Below are positions 34,731 to 43,647 of a stretch of 64,000 nt of DNA, in pieces. Position 1 is the stretch's first letter; every line of letters starts with the position of its first letter. Position numbers and translations under genes: made by a program. Below the pieces are notes generated by a model, which was not told where the DNA came from, searched no databases, and saw nothing but the letters and a program-made list of their open reading frames with translations. This DNA is from Planctomycetota bacterium (GTDB lineage: Bacteria > Planctomycetota > UBA1135 > UBA2386), in NCBI GenBank assembly GCA_016713175.1, contig JADJPQ010000011.1, positions 1 through 64,000 of the forward strand. Reading direction: 5' to 3'.

Positions 34731-35518
34731 GCCGCACCGCCATGGCGCCACAGCGCGACGCGCGCCCAGGCGCGGTACCAGTTCTCTTCGGCGGTCAACC
34801 GCTGACGTGGCGGCGGCGGCGCGGCCGCCTGCACCAGCACGGCGCGAGCGGCGGCCCGATCGCCGACCGCGTCGTGCGCCTGCGCCAGCCAGTACTGACT
34901 GCGGCGGTTGCCGCCATGGGCGCGTTCGTGCTGTTGCAGGACCGCCAACGCCCCGCGATGGTCGCCGCACAGGAACGTCACCCGGCCAAGCCGCAGCAGC
35001 GCCTCGCCGAACGCGTGGCCGGGATCTTGTTGCACCACTTGCAGGAGCCATGGCAGGGCCTGGGCGTACGCCCGCTGGTCGTGCAGCAATTCGCCGATCT
35101 CGTAGCGCGGCGCGATCGCGCCGGCGTCCAATTCGACCGCCCGCCGCAGGTGCTGCAGCGCCAGCGCCGGCTGGCCCGCCTGGGCCGCCAGCCGGCCGTA
35201 GTCGAGGTGGCGTTGCGCGGTTTCCAGCTGTTGCAGGTCGGCGTGGGCGCGGGCCAGCCGGCTGCGATCGCCGGTCGCCAGCTTGCGGGTCGATGCCATC
35301 AGCAGCCGCAGCCCGGCCGGCAGCGGTGGGAACAACAGTAGCCCGACCGCCAACGTCACTGCGCCGGCGAGCGCGGAGGTCCGCAGCGCGTGGGCGACCC
35401 ACAGGTGGGTGGCGACGGCTGCGGTCGGCGACTGCAGGTGCAGCAGCCACATGGCAACTGGCACGATCGCCAACGTCCACAGCAGGCCGAGGCCGAGATG
35501 TCGCAGGGTTGCGAGCAC
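34727..35518 (-). CDS. Membrane TPR protein paired with rhomboid
   Basis: 263 aa from GTG 35518. Two N-terminal TM helices (LGLLWTLAIVPVAMWLL and ALAGAVTLAVGLLLFPPLPA) are followed by tetratricopeptide repeats from about residue 95 (RHLDYGRLAAQAGQPALALQ, RYEIGELLHDQRAYAQALPW, LLRLGRVTFLCGDHRGALAV, YWLAQAHDAVGDRAAARAVL). It likely recruits or presents substrates for the rhomboid encoded next. The partnership is inferred from the 4-nt overlap. Confidence 0.85.
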   Translation of the reverse strand: MLATLRHLGLGLLWTLAIVPVAMWLLHLQSPTAAVATHLWVAHALRTSALAGAVTLAVGLLLFPPLPAGLRLLMASTRKLATGDRSRLARAHADLQQLETAQRHLDYGRLAAQAGQPALALQHLRRAVELDAGAIAPRYEIGELLHDQRAYAQALPWLLQVVQQDPGHAFGEALLRLGRVTFLCGDHRGALAVLQQHERAHGGNRRSQYWLAQAHDAVGDRAAARAVLVQAAAPPPPRQRLTAEENWYRAWARVALWRHGGAA

Positions 35519-35650
35519 GCCGCCGCATCTTGGACGCTGGCCGGGGCTCGGGCAAGGTCGCGGCCGGAAGAGGGGGGCGGGCGGGGACGCGGTGGCGCCA
35601 CGAGCTCCCGCACGCGGGCTGGTCGCGTCCGGCGCCGGCCCAGTGCCCGG

Positions 35651-37756
35651 TCAGTTGCCGCAACTGCACCAGGACCAGACGTCGTTCAGGTACACGCCGC
35701 CGATGTTCTCGTTGGCGCCGCCGAACATGATGACTTTGTTGTGCACGCTGTCCCACGCCATCGCCGAGCGCATTCGCGGACCGTTGTCGGCAACGATCTG
35801 GGTCCACTGCTGGCCGTCCCACGTCCACGTGAACGGCATGCCGGGGAGGTTCATCACGACCTTCGAAGTGGCGACGTCGTACGCCATCGCGTGGTAGATC
35901 CAGGCGCTGTTTGACTGCGTCGGGCCGTTGGCATCGACGAGTCTCCACACCGAACCGTTCCAGGCCCAGGTCTCTCCGTAGGGGATACCGCCCCGGTCGC
36001 GGCCGCCGTGGATCAGGGTCACGCGCCGCGCCTGATCATAGGTGGTCGCGTGGTAGAAGCGGAAGCCGGGGTGGGTGGTGGTCGCCGTGGGATGCCGGAA
36101 CCACCGACCGGTGGTCGCGCCTGTGCTCTCCCATTCCCAGGTGTCGTTGGACTCGCCGCTGCCGGCGCCGCCGAACAGCACGGCGCGGCTGCGGTGGAGG
36201 TCCCAGGCCATGGTTCCGGCCACGATCGCGCCGCGCGCGGGTCCGATGTTGCTCACCGGCGTCCAGTTGCTGCCGTCCCATTGCCACATGTCGTCCAGGC
36301 CATTCGGAGCGCTGGGGTTCTGCCCGCCGTAGAGCACGACGCGCCCGCGCCCGTTGTCGAAGACCATGGCATGGCCGTGCCGCGCCGACGGCGACGTCAC
36401 CGGCGAGAGTTGCTGCCACTGCGTCCCGTTCCACTCCCACGTGTCGGCGAGGTCGACGCTGTTCGCGCCGCCGAACAAGACGACACGGCCGCGCCGCGTG
36501 TCCGAAGCCATGGCGAATTGCTCGCGCCCCGGGGGGGCACCGCTGCCTCCGGCGTGGGACTGGTTCCAGGTCACCTGGCTGCTGCCGGGGCTGCGGAACA
36601 CGTACGCCATGCCGGCGTCGGTCTTGCCGGGGAGGTCGTTCTTCGGTGCGCCGACGGCAATGTCCAGCAGGTCGAGCGCGACGCTGAACCCGAACCAGCC
36701 GGCGCCCTGGCCCACGTCGTTGGTCAGGCGAGCCGTCCTGGCGAACTTGCTGCTTTCCGCGCGTCGATGGACATCGACCCAGTTGCTTGACGGGGCACCT
36801 GTGACTGCCGTGCAGTCCGAGACCGCGAGGTTTTCCAACAGAACTTCATTCAATCCGAGAGCAGAGAACTCCTGGTTGAGCAGCCAGTCAGCCGGGGTCG
36901 ACGCTGGCACGTACGAGTATCCGTCGGCGCCACCAGAGCGTCCGACGAGCAGCGACGAACCCGACAGCGCAATGGACCGGCCCTGGTAGCGATTGCGCCC
37001 AAGTGTCCGCTGTTGGTGCTCGCTCCAGGTGCCGTTCGTGTGCCGCAGGAACACAGAGTACATCCCCGCATCGGACAGCCCGACGACATCGCGTTGCGAC
37101 GCACCGACCGCCAGCGTCGCGTTCGAGATGGCCACGCTCGACCCGAAGCGGTCCTTCGGCGCCAGTTGGTTGGCGGCGAGCTTCTGCATCTGCACCCAGG
37201 TCCCGCCGGCCAACTCGAACATGTAGACCGCACCGCGACCCTGGTCGCAATCGGGCGCGCCGACGGCGATCCTGCTGCCGTCGAAAGCGAGGCTTGCGCC
37301 GAAATGGGCGCGCGCCTGCACGTCCCCAGCGAGCAGCTTCTGTTGCTGGACCCAGATGGTCCCCAGGCGGGCAAACACATACACGGAGCCGGCGTCGGTG
37401 CCGCCGGGGATCGGGTCGTCGTACCACGCGCCCACGACGGCCACATCGCCGGCGATGGCGACACGGTTGCCGAACTGGGCGTCGAGCGACGCGTCGGCCG
37501 CGGTGAGCCTGGCCTGCTGGGTGGCTGTGGCGCCCGCCAGGACGAATACGTAGGCAGCGCCGGCGTTGCGGATCAGAGCCGGGTCCGCACCGGGCGCGCC
37601 GACGAGGACCGTACCGGCTGCGATCGCGACGCTGGAGCCGAACGTGTCCCCGGCCATGGCATCGGCGGCGGTCAGCGGGATGCGCTGTTGGGCTGCAACC
37701 TGAGGAATGGCAACACAGGCAGCGATCCAGACGGAGCGAAAAGCGTGGTTCAGCAT
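35651..37756 (-). CDS. Large secreted FG-GAP plus kelch double-propeller protein
   Basis: 701 aa from ATG 37756; signal peptide VWIAACVAIPQVAAQ. Residues 25-400 contain FG-GAP-type blades (FGSSVAIAAGTVLVGAPG, FGNRVAIAGDVAVVGAW, FGASLAFDGSRIAVGAP, FGSSVAISNATLAVGAS). Residues 410-690 contain kelch blades (GRVVLFGGANSVDLADTWEW, RVVLYGGQNP, AVLFGGAGSGESNDTWEW). It ends WSWCSCGN, without the shared C-terminal domain. Two stacked propellers suggest an adhesion role. The gene lies just downstream of a chimeric kinase remnant. Confidence 0.85.
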   Translation of the reverse strand: MLNHAFRSVWIAACVAIPQVAAQQRIPLTAADAMAGDTFGSSVAIAAGTVLVGAPGADPALIRNAGAAYVFVLAGATATQQARLTAADASLDAQFGNRVAIAGDVAVVGAWYDDPIPGGTDAGSVYVFARLGTIWVQQQKLLAGDVQARAHFGASLAFDGSRIAVGAPDCDQGRGAVYMFELAGGTWVQMQKLAANQLAPKDRFGSSVAISNATLAVGASQRDVVGLSDAGMYSVFLRHTNGTWSEHQQRTLGRNRYQGRSIALSGSSLLVGRSGGADGYSYVPASTPADWLLNQEFSALGLNEVLLENLAVSDCTAVTGAPSSNWVDVHRRAESSKFARTARLTNDVGQGAGWFGFSVALDLLDIAVGAPKNDLPGKTDAGMAYVFRSPGSSQVTWNQSHAGGSGAPPGREQFAMASDTRRGRVVLFGGANSVDLADTWEWNGTQWQQLSPVTSPSARHGHAMVFDNGRGRVVLYGGQNPSAPNGLDDMWQWDGSNWTPVSNIGPARGAIVAGTMAWDLHRSRAVLFGGAGSGESNDTWEWESTGATTGRWFRHPTATTTHPGFRFYHATTYDQARRVTLIHGGRDRGGIPYGETWAWNGSVWRLVDANGPTQSNSAWIYHAMAYDVATSKVVMNLPGMPFTWTWDGQQWTQIVADNGPRMRSAMAWDSVHNKVIMFGGANENIGGVYLNDVWSWCSCGN

Positions 37757-37806
37757 GGTATCTGTAGGGTGGTTGTGTCGTTGTCGTCCGGCGTGTGCTC
37801 GCGTGG

Positions 37807-38376
37807 CTACGTTCCCACGACCAAGGCGACGCCGTTGCTGGTCGTCAGTCCGAGCGAAGTCGCAGGCGGATCCAGCGCGGCGCCTTGGAAACCGAGGGTG
37901 ACGCCCAGGAACGCGGTCCTGTTCGGGATGACGAGTGCGTAATTCGCAACACCGGCGCCTGCGTCGAAGACCTTGCAGATGCTCGCGTGGTCGAGCTGGG
38001 CCACCACACGCACTTCGTTGTCGAAGCTGTGCCTGGCTTCGGCCGACAGCAACAACTCGCGCCGGATGCGCTTGAGCGCCACCTCGCGCCCGAGCGTCGT
38101 GTCGATGGCCAGGTGTACCGTGCCCATGCCGCCGCATCCCAACAGGCTGACGATCCGGTAGCGGTTGGCGATGAGGGTTCCGTTCGCCGCGTCGCCGTGG
38201 CCCAGCGCAGCGTCGCTGCCATCGATCTCCCGGAACATCCGGCTCACCGCTTCGCGGGCGAACCCGGTCGTACTCAAGAACTGGTCCAACGGCTCGGGAG
38301 TCCCGGCCGTGGCGCGCCGCAAGTAGTCGCCCACGGCTTCGCGCAGCCCGCTGGGATGTGAGTCAGGACGCGGCAT
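37807..38376 (-). pseudogene. Chimeric remnant: Ser/Thr kinase N-lobe joined to a secreted-protein C-terminus
   Basis: 189 codons. Residues 1-145 are the start of a Hanks-type Ser/Thr kinase: YRIVSLLGCGGMGTVHLAID (Gly loop), VALKRIRRE (catalytic Lys), then VRVVAQLDHASICKVFDAG. The C-lobe (HRD, DFG) is absent. At residue 150 the sequence switches to VIPNRTAFLGVTLGFQGAAL and ends SLGLTTSNGVALVVGT, the tail of the shared secreted C-terminal domain. A cytoplasmic kinase lobe cannot function fused to a 40-residue secretory tail, so this looks like a deletion junction between two genes. Confidence 0.7.
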
Positions 38377-38559
38377 GGAGGTGGTGACCAGTAGGTGACC
38401 CGAGTAGACCGGAACTGGACAATTCGCGGTGCCTCAATGGTACTCGAGGGGGCACGATACTATCGCGACCGAGAGAGTGGCCGATGGCGATTGTGGGCGA
38501 CCTGCTTGTGGTGCTGGCTGCGAAGGGCGTCACACGATGACAACGATGTTGCACCTGTT

Positions 38560-38762
38560 GACGCTGCCCAATGGATCGGTGACCCAGCCGTCGCCATGGT
38601 CGCTGCGCGGAGTGAGGCCAGCTCCTCGACCGAAGGCCAGCGCCTCCTCGAGGACCTGCTGTGCGAGATCCTCGCCCGTCGTTCGGTCGTTCGAACTGCA
38701 GCGTCGCCTCGGCGGTGGCGCAGCCGACGTCTACGCAGCGCGCGATCCACGCGACAAGCGCC
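38560..38762 (+). pseudogene. Decayed Ser/Thr kinase fragments
   Basis: The 560-nt interval 38377-38939 has no intact gene. Within it one plus-strand frame reads DAAQWIGDPAVAMVAARSEA and RLLEDLLCEILARRS (from 38560); about 38685 the sense moves to another frame with FELQRRLGGGAADVYAARDP, a kinase Gly-rich loop. Beyond about 38765 no further kinase motifs appear. This is probably the relic of a second kinase gene, divergent from the chimeric remnant. Confidence 0.5.
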
Positions 38763-38925
38763 ATTGCAGCACAGGGCAACGCACCATGGCATCGCTGGCA
38801 CACATGCCAAGGCCACGCGTTCGCCCCCGCTCCGCCCTGTCGCCATCGTCCGCCAACAGTCCGCCGTTCCCGGAGGGGGCGGGATCTCGGGCAAGGTGCC
38901 ACGACCGGAGGTACTGCCGACCGGC

Positions 38926-38931
38926 TACGTT
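38926..38931 (+). promoter_or_regulatory. -10 box TACGTT, 8 nt before S41 start
   Basis: TACGTT is followed by 8 nt and ATG 38940, fitting the TANNNT leaderless pattern. Confidence 0.4.
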
Positions 38932-38939
38932 TGGCCGCC

Positions 38940-40091
38940 ATGTCCCGTTGCGCCCTGCTCGCGTCCCTGGCCATCGCGGCGTCGCCGCTGCTGGCCCAAC
39001 AGGCGGCCCTGTTCGATCGCGTCGCCGAAGTGCTGAGCGACGACTTCCATGACCGCCGCTTTCGCGACGAACGCCTGCCGGCGCTGATCGATCGCTACCG
39101 GCCCGCCGCGGCTGCGGCGGGCAATGCGGCGGAAGAACGCGCCGTGATCCATGCGTTCCTGGGCGAGATCCCGGCATCGCACCTGGCGCTGTATTCGGCG
39201 GCGACGCACCGCCGCGTCGAGAACGAACTGTTCGGCAAGGCGGGCCCGACGTTCGGTTGCGTGCTGACCCGGATCGGCGGGCGCTACTACATCGACGGAC
39301 TGTTCGAGAACGGCCCGGCGCTGGCCGCGGGGCTCCGGCGCGGGGACCGCGTGCTGGCGATCGATGGTGTGCCGCCGAGCCGGAGCAAGCGACTCGATTG
39401 GCGCGCCGATGATGCCTTCCTGTCCGACCCGGCGGTCCACTACCTGCTCGGCGACGTCGGCGACGCGATCGTGCTGCGCGTCGCGTCGAGTCCGGACGAC
39501 GAACGGCAAGTCACGGTGACGGCGACCAGGTCGTCAGCGCTCGCCGCCAGCCAGACGAGCTGCCAGCGGCTGCAGGTCGGCAGCCACGTGTTCGGCTACG
39601 TGCATCTGTGGTTCGTGTTCCATGGCAAGTCCGCGTCGCTGATCCGTTCGGCCGCCAGGCGGTTCGCCGACACCGAGGGCCTGGTGATCGATCTGCGCGG
39701 CCGCGGCGGCAGCGGCAACGAAGTCGACGCGATCATCGAAGTGCTCGAGGACCTGCGCCAGGGCGGCGTACCGATGGTGTTCCTGATCGACGGCCGGACG
39801 CGGTCGGCCAAGGAAGTGCTGGCCTTCGAGATCCGAAAGCGCGACCTGGGTCCACTGGTCGGCGAACGGACGGCCGGCGCCGTCGTGCCGGCGACGTTCA
39901 CCGACGTCGGCTCCGGCGCCGTGCTGATGTTCCCGAGCTTCACGCTGGGCAACTACACCAGGCAGCTCGAGGGCAAGGGCGTGGCGCCGCATCACCCGGT
40001 GGCCGATCGGCTGCCGTTCGCCGGCGGCGACGACCCGATCCTGGTGGCCGGGGCGTCGGTGCTGGCAGAAGTCCTCGGCGAACGCCGCTGA
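38940..40091 (+). CDS. Secreted S41-family (C-terminal processing-like) peptidase with PDZ
   Basis: 383 aa from ATG 38940; signal peptide ALLASLAIAASPLLAQQ. A helical N-terminal region is followed by a PDZ domain (about 100-175; GLFENGPALAAGLRRGDRVLAIDG) and the S41 core: YVHLWFVFHGK, EGLVIDLRGRGGSGNEVDAI, and RTRSAKEVLAFEIRKRDLGP with LVGERTAGAV. The Ser in RTRSAKE and the nearby Lys fit the Ser-Lys dyad position. These peptidases trim extracytoplasmic proteins. It is 44 nt upstream of the third gluzincin-like paralogue. Confidence 0.88.
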   Translation: MSRCALLASLAIAASPLLAQQAALFDRVAEVLSDDFHDRRFRDERLPALIDRYRPAAAAAGNAAEERAVIHAFLGEIPASHLALYSAATHRRVENELFGKAGPTFGCVLTRIGGRYYIDGLFENGPALAAGLRRGDRVLAIDGVPPSRSKRLDWRADDAFLSDPAVHYLLGDVGDAIVLRVASSPDDERQVTVTATRSSALAASQTSCQRLQVGSHVFGYVHLWFVFHGKSASLIRSAARRFADTEGLVIDLRGRGGSGNEVDAIIEVLEDLRQGGVPMVFLIDGRTRSAKEVLAFEIRKRDLGPLVGERTAGAVVPATFTDVGSGAVLMFPSFTLGNYTRQLEGKGVAPHHPVADRLPFAGGDDPILVAGASVLAEVLGERR

Positions 40092-40135
40092 CGAATCCGT
40101 TACTTCCGCCCGGTGGCTGGAATAATAGCGGGACC

Positions 40136-41350
40136 ATGCGCTGCCTGCTCCTCGCGTTGGTCCTGGTGGGAGCCGTCGTCGGCCAGAAACCGACCGTCGA
40201 TCGCCTCGTCGTGGATCCGTTCACCGGCGGCGATCCGGTCCTGATGCGGGCGGTCGGCATCGAGGCCTACGGACCGTTCCCGCTTGCCGACAACCACAGC
40301 ACGCGCGACGTCGACATCGAACTGGGGCAAGAACTGCGGATCCGCTGGGCCGAAACCCGGCACTTCAAGATCGGCATCTCCCAGAGCGAGCGGGAGTGGC
40401 CGCTCGACAAGGACGAGAAGAAGGCGCTGTCTGCCGAGATCGATGCGCTGATGGCGAAGCTGCCCAAGGCCAAGCGGCCGAAGACGATCACGAGCTGGCT
40501 CCTGGTGCACCTGTACGCGCAGCGGCTCGAGGCCCTGTATGCCGACTTCTGCAAGCGGACCGGGTTCGTCGATCAGGCGCCGCCGTGCAAGGATGGTCGC
40601 GGCCTCGATGGGCGGGGGTTCCAAGAGCGCGGCGGTATCGGCAAGGGACCGTATCTCGGGATGCACGGCAAGTTCTGCCTGCTGCTGTTGCCGCGCCGCA
40701 GCGACCTGGCCCGCTATCTGCGGCATTGGGGCAAGCGTGAGGCCGAGGAACCGCAGGCGCATCACTTCTTCGAGTCCAATTCGCTGATCTTCGTCACCAC
40801 CCAGGACATCCGGACCGAAGGGTTGTCGACCGAGCGGGCGTTGCACTGCAACATCGTCTACGGCATGGTCCGCAACTTCGTGGGCGGCTATCACGGGTTC
40901 GCCTACGATATCCCGGTGTGGACCAGTGAAGGTCTGGGTCACTGGTACCGGCTGCGGCTCGACAAGAAGTACAACACGATCGCCGGCCTCGCCGAGGCGC
41001 AGTGGGGGTTGCTGCACGATGCCGACTGGGCCGAGAAGGCGCGGGCGCGGGTCGAATCCGGCGCCTGGGCAACCGCGGCCGAAATGCTGACCTGGCAGCA
41101 GAACGACTGCCGCGATCTGCACAAGCACGTGATGATGTGGTCGCGCTGGGACTTCCTGCTGAGTCAGGGCGACGAGAAAGTGCGGCGCTACCTCGAGGTC
41201 CTGAAGGGCCTGCCGACCACCGGAGTGCCGGCGCAGGCAGTCGCCGACCAGCAGGCGTTGGCGCTGAAGGAGGCCTTTGGCTACGACAACGCCGCGTTCG
41301 ACGCCGCGTGGATCGCCTGGGTCAAGGCCAACTACAAGATCCGCAAGTAG
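40136..41350 (+). CDS. Secreted gluzincin-like protein, degenerate active site (copy 3)
   Basis: 404 aa from ATG 40136; TAATAG lies 7 nt upstream. Signal peptide LLLALVLVGAVVGQ. Same architecture as 675-1856 and 3057-4289: DPFTGGDP, YGPFPLADNHST, RWAETRHFKIG, then IVYGMVRNFVGGYHGFAYD and VWTSEGLGHWYRLR. The W-x-x-E-G part is intact, while the HExxH equivalent is lost (YGMVRNF). This copy has no thioredoxin-like partner gene next to it; its upstream neighbour is the S41 peptidase. Confidence 0.83.
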   Translation: MRCLLLALVLVGAVVGQKPTVDRLVVDPFTGGDPVLMRAVGIEAYGPFPLADNHSTRDVDIELGQELRIRWAETRHFKIGISQSEREWPLDKDEKKALSAEIDALMAKLPKAKRPKTITSWLLVHLYAQRLEALYADFCKRTGFVDQAPPCKDGRGLDGRGFQERGGIGKGPYLGMHGKFCLLLLPRRSDLARYLRHWGKREAEEPQAHHFFESNSLIFVTTQDIRTEGLSTERALHCNIVYGMVRNFVGGYHGFAYDIPVWTSEGLGHWYRLRLDKKYNTIAGLAEAQWGLLHDADWAEKARARVESGAWATAAEMLTWQQNDCRDLHKHVMMWSRWDFLLSQGDEKVRRYLEVLKGLPTTGVPAQAVADQQALALKEAFGYDNAAFDAAWIAWVKANYKIRK

Positions 41351-41368
41351 ATCCGCGCCCGGTCGCCG

Positions 41369-43486
41369 CTACTTCGCCGTGCCGACCAGTTCCTGCAGCA
41401 GCGCGGGCGACGGGAACACCGACTCGACGACCCACAGCACGTAGCGGATGTCGCAGATGACGTTGCGCGAGCGATCGGCGTTCCAGCCGAAGTCGCCGGC
41501 CACCGCTTCGAACACCCGATCGAAGTTGAGCCCGATCAGTTGCCCCTTGCCGTTGACGACCGGAGAGCCGGAGTTGCCACCGGTGGTGTCGCCATCGGCC
41601 AGGAAGCAGACCGGCACGTCGCCGATCCGCGGATCGAACCAGCGGCTGTCCTTGCGCGTTCGGGCCGCTTCCAGCAATGCTGGCGGATTGGCGAACGGTT
41701 CCTTGCCGGTCTCCTTGTCCAGCAGACCCTGCACCGTCGTGTGCGGCGTGTAGGTGATGCCGTCGCGGGGCTTGTAGCCCTTGACCTCCGCCAGCGACAC
41801 GCGCAGCGTGCTGTTGGCATCGGGATAGAACGCCTTGCCGCGGAACGCTTCCTGCGCCTCGATCCAGGCGCGACCGGTCACCAGCATGCGGCCCTGGCGC
41901 GCGCGGTTGCGCACCTGCGACGCCGCCCGGTCCTTGACCAGGCCCCGGGCCAGCACGATCAGCGGATCGGTGCTCGCCATCACGCCGTCGCGGCCCTGTG
42001 CGAACAGGTCGCGGCGGTGGTCGGCGGCGAACATCTGCGATTGCTGGCGCAGTCGCGTGACGATCTCGTCGCCGGTGCCGCCGCCGAGCGCTTCGCTGCC
42101 GGTCAGCCGGTTGCCGTCGGGCAGCGAGGCGATCTCTTCGAGCAGCACCGCCAGCAGCGGCAGTTGCAACAGTTCGAGATCGGCGTCGATCTCGGTGCCG
42201 CCGAGGGTCTTCAGCGCCCGCTGCGGCAGCTTGCCGTTGCCGTCCGCCAGCGCCGCGCATGCCTGCATCAGCACGGCCAGCAGCGGGATGTCGCCGGACA
42301 GCATGTTGATGAAGCCCAGCGTCGTGTCCTGCTGGATCGTCGCCGCTTCCTCTTCGTCCATGCTCAGCAGCTCGGCCAGCACCGAGCCCCACTTGGCCTG
42401 GCGGCCAGGGTCGGCGGCGATCCACTGGGTCAGCGCGGCTTCCTCGCGCAGTTTGCGATCGACGGTGCCGTTGTGCCTCAGGCCGAAGATCATCCCCTGG
42501 GCGTTCTTCTGGGTGTTGGCCAGCGACTTGATCCGATCGGCGACCGCCAGCGCCATCGCTTCGCTGGTCTTGCCGGCGCGCTCATAGGCGGCGATCGCGG
42601 CGGTCAGCACCGCGTCGCGGCGCGGGTAGATGTAGCCCTGGCGCGTGGCGACCGCGCGGCTGCTCTTGTAGCGCTGGGTGTTGCCGGGGTAGCCCATGAT
42701 GATCGCCAGGTCACCCTGCTGGATGCCGTCGGTGCACACCGCCAGCTTGTGCTGTGGTACGAACGGCACGTTGGCCTCGTCGTGCGGGCGCGGGTTGCCA
42801 TCCGGTCCGACATAGGCGCGGAAGAACGTGAAGTCGCCGGTGTGGCGCGGCCACTCCCAGTTGTCGACTTCGCCGCCGAACTCGCCGATCGCGCGCGGCG
42901 GCGCGTAGACCAACCGGACGTCGGTGATCTGGGTCCGGTAGTACAGATGGTACTCCTTGCCCTCGAGGAAGCTGGCGACGCTGCACCTGGTGTTCGGTTC
43001 GGCCTGTTCGCCGCGCGCGACTTCCTGGGCCAGCACCTGCTGGGTCACCGTCTGACGTTCCAGGTCCGATGTCGCCTTGGCCTGCGCCGCATGCACCGTC
43101 GCGGTGATGTCGTCGATGCGCTTCAGCACCGCCGCGGTCATGCCTGGGGCCGGCAGTTCGCCCTTCTTGTCCTTGGCCGCGAAGCCATCGCGCAGCCAGT
43201 TGTGCTCCGGAGTGCTCAGTTCGCTGACGGCGCCGAAGCCGCAGTGGTGGTTGGTCACCAGGAGCCCATCCGCCGACACGAACGACGCGGTGCAGCCGTT
43301 GATCTGCACGGTCGCCGACAGCACGCCGCCGCGTTCGGGATGCCAGAACTCGTCGCGGGTCATCGCCATGCCGCGCTTCTTCAGGGCGTCCCAGTCCCAG
43401 TCGCGGATCTGGGTCGGCAACCACTGGCCCTCGTCGGGCAGGAACACGACGGCGCTCAGGAACAGCAACAGCAGCTTGGCGTGCAT
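41369..43486 (-). CDS. S46-family dipeptidyl peptidase (DPP7/DPP11-like)
   Basis: 705 aa from ATG 43486, with signal peptide LLLLFLSAVVFLPDEGQW. The chymotrypsin-like triad is visible: His in LLVTNHHCGFGA (His 80/81), Asp in GEFGGEVDNWEWPRHTGDF, and Ser in DTTGGNSGSPVVNGKGQLIG. The helical cap typical of S46 lies between them. S46 enzymes remove dipeptides from peptide N-termini in the periplasm. Whether it prefers hydrophobic or acidic P1 residues cannot be told here. It converges with the copy 3 gene (18 nt apart). Confidence 0.93.
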   Translation of the reverse strand: MHAKLLLLFLSAVVFLPDEGQWLPTQIRDWDWDALKKRGMAMTRDEFWHPERGGVLSATVQINGCTASFVSADGLLVTNHHCGFGAVSELSTPEHNWLRDGFAAKDKKGELPAPGMTAAVLKRIDDITATVHAAQAKATSDLERQTVTQQVLAQEVARGEQAEPNTRCSVASFLEGKEYHLYYRTQITDVRLVYAPPRAIGEFGGEVDNWEWPRHTGDFTFFRAYVGPDGNPRPHDEANVPFVPQHKLAVCTDGIQQGDLAIIMGYPGNTQRYKSSRAVATRQGYIYPRRDAVLTAAIAAYERAGKTSEAMALAVADRIKSLANTQKNAQGMIFGLRHNGTVDRKLREEAALTQWIAADPGRQAKWGSVLAELLSMDEEEAATIQQDTTLGFINMLSGDIPLLAVLMQACAALADGNGKLPQRALKTLGGTEIDADLELLQLPLLAVLLEEIASLPDGNRLTGSEALGGGTGDEIVTRLRQQSQMFAADHRRDLFAQGRDGVMASTDPLIVLARGLVKDRAASQVRNRARQGRMLVTGRAWIEAQEAFRGKAFYPDANSTLRVSLAEVKGYKPRDGITYTPHTTVQGLLDKETGKEPFANPPALLEAARTRKDSRWFDPRIGDVPVCFLADGDTTGGNSGSPVVNGKGQLIGLNFDRVFEAVAGDFGWNADRSRNVICDIRYVLWVVESVFPSPALLQELVGTAK

Positions 43487-43647
43487 GCGGGGTGTTACGT
43501 GGGGAACGAAGGCTCTGCGGGGCTCTTGTAGCCGGCGGCCGGGCCCATGCCACCAGGAGAATGGCCTTGTCGGCGGCTGCTCGCGACCAGTTCGGCGGCG
43601 TCGGGAATCGGCCGTAAGGACCGCGCGATCCGCGGCTCTTGCCCGGC

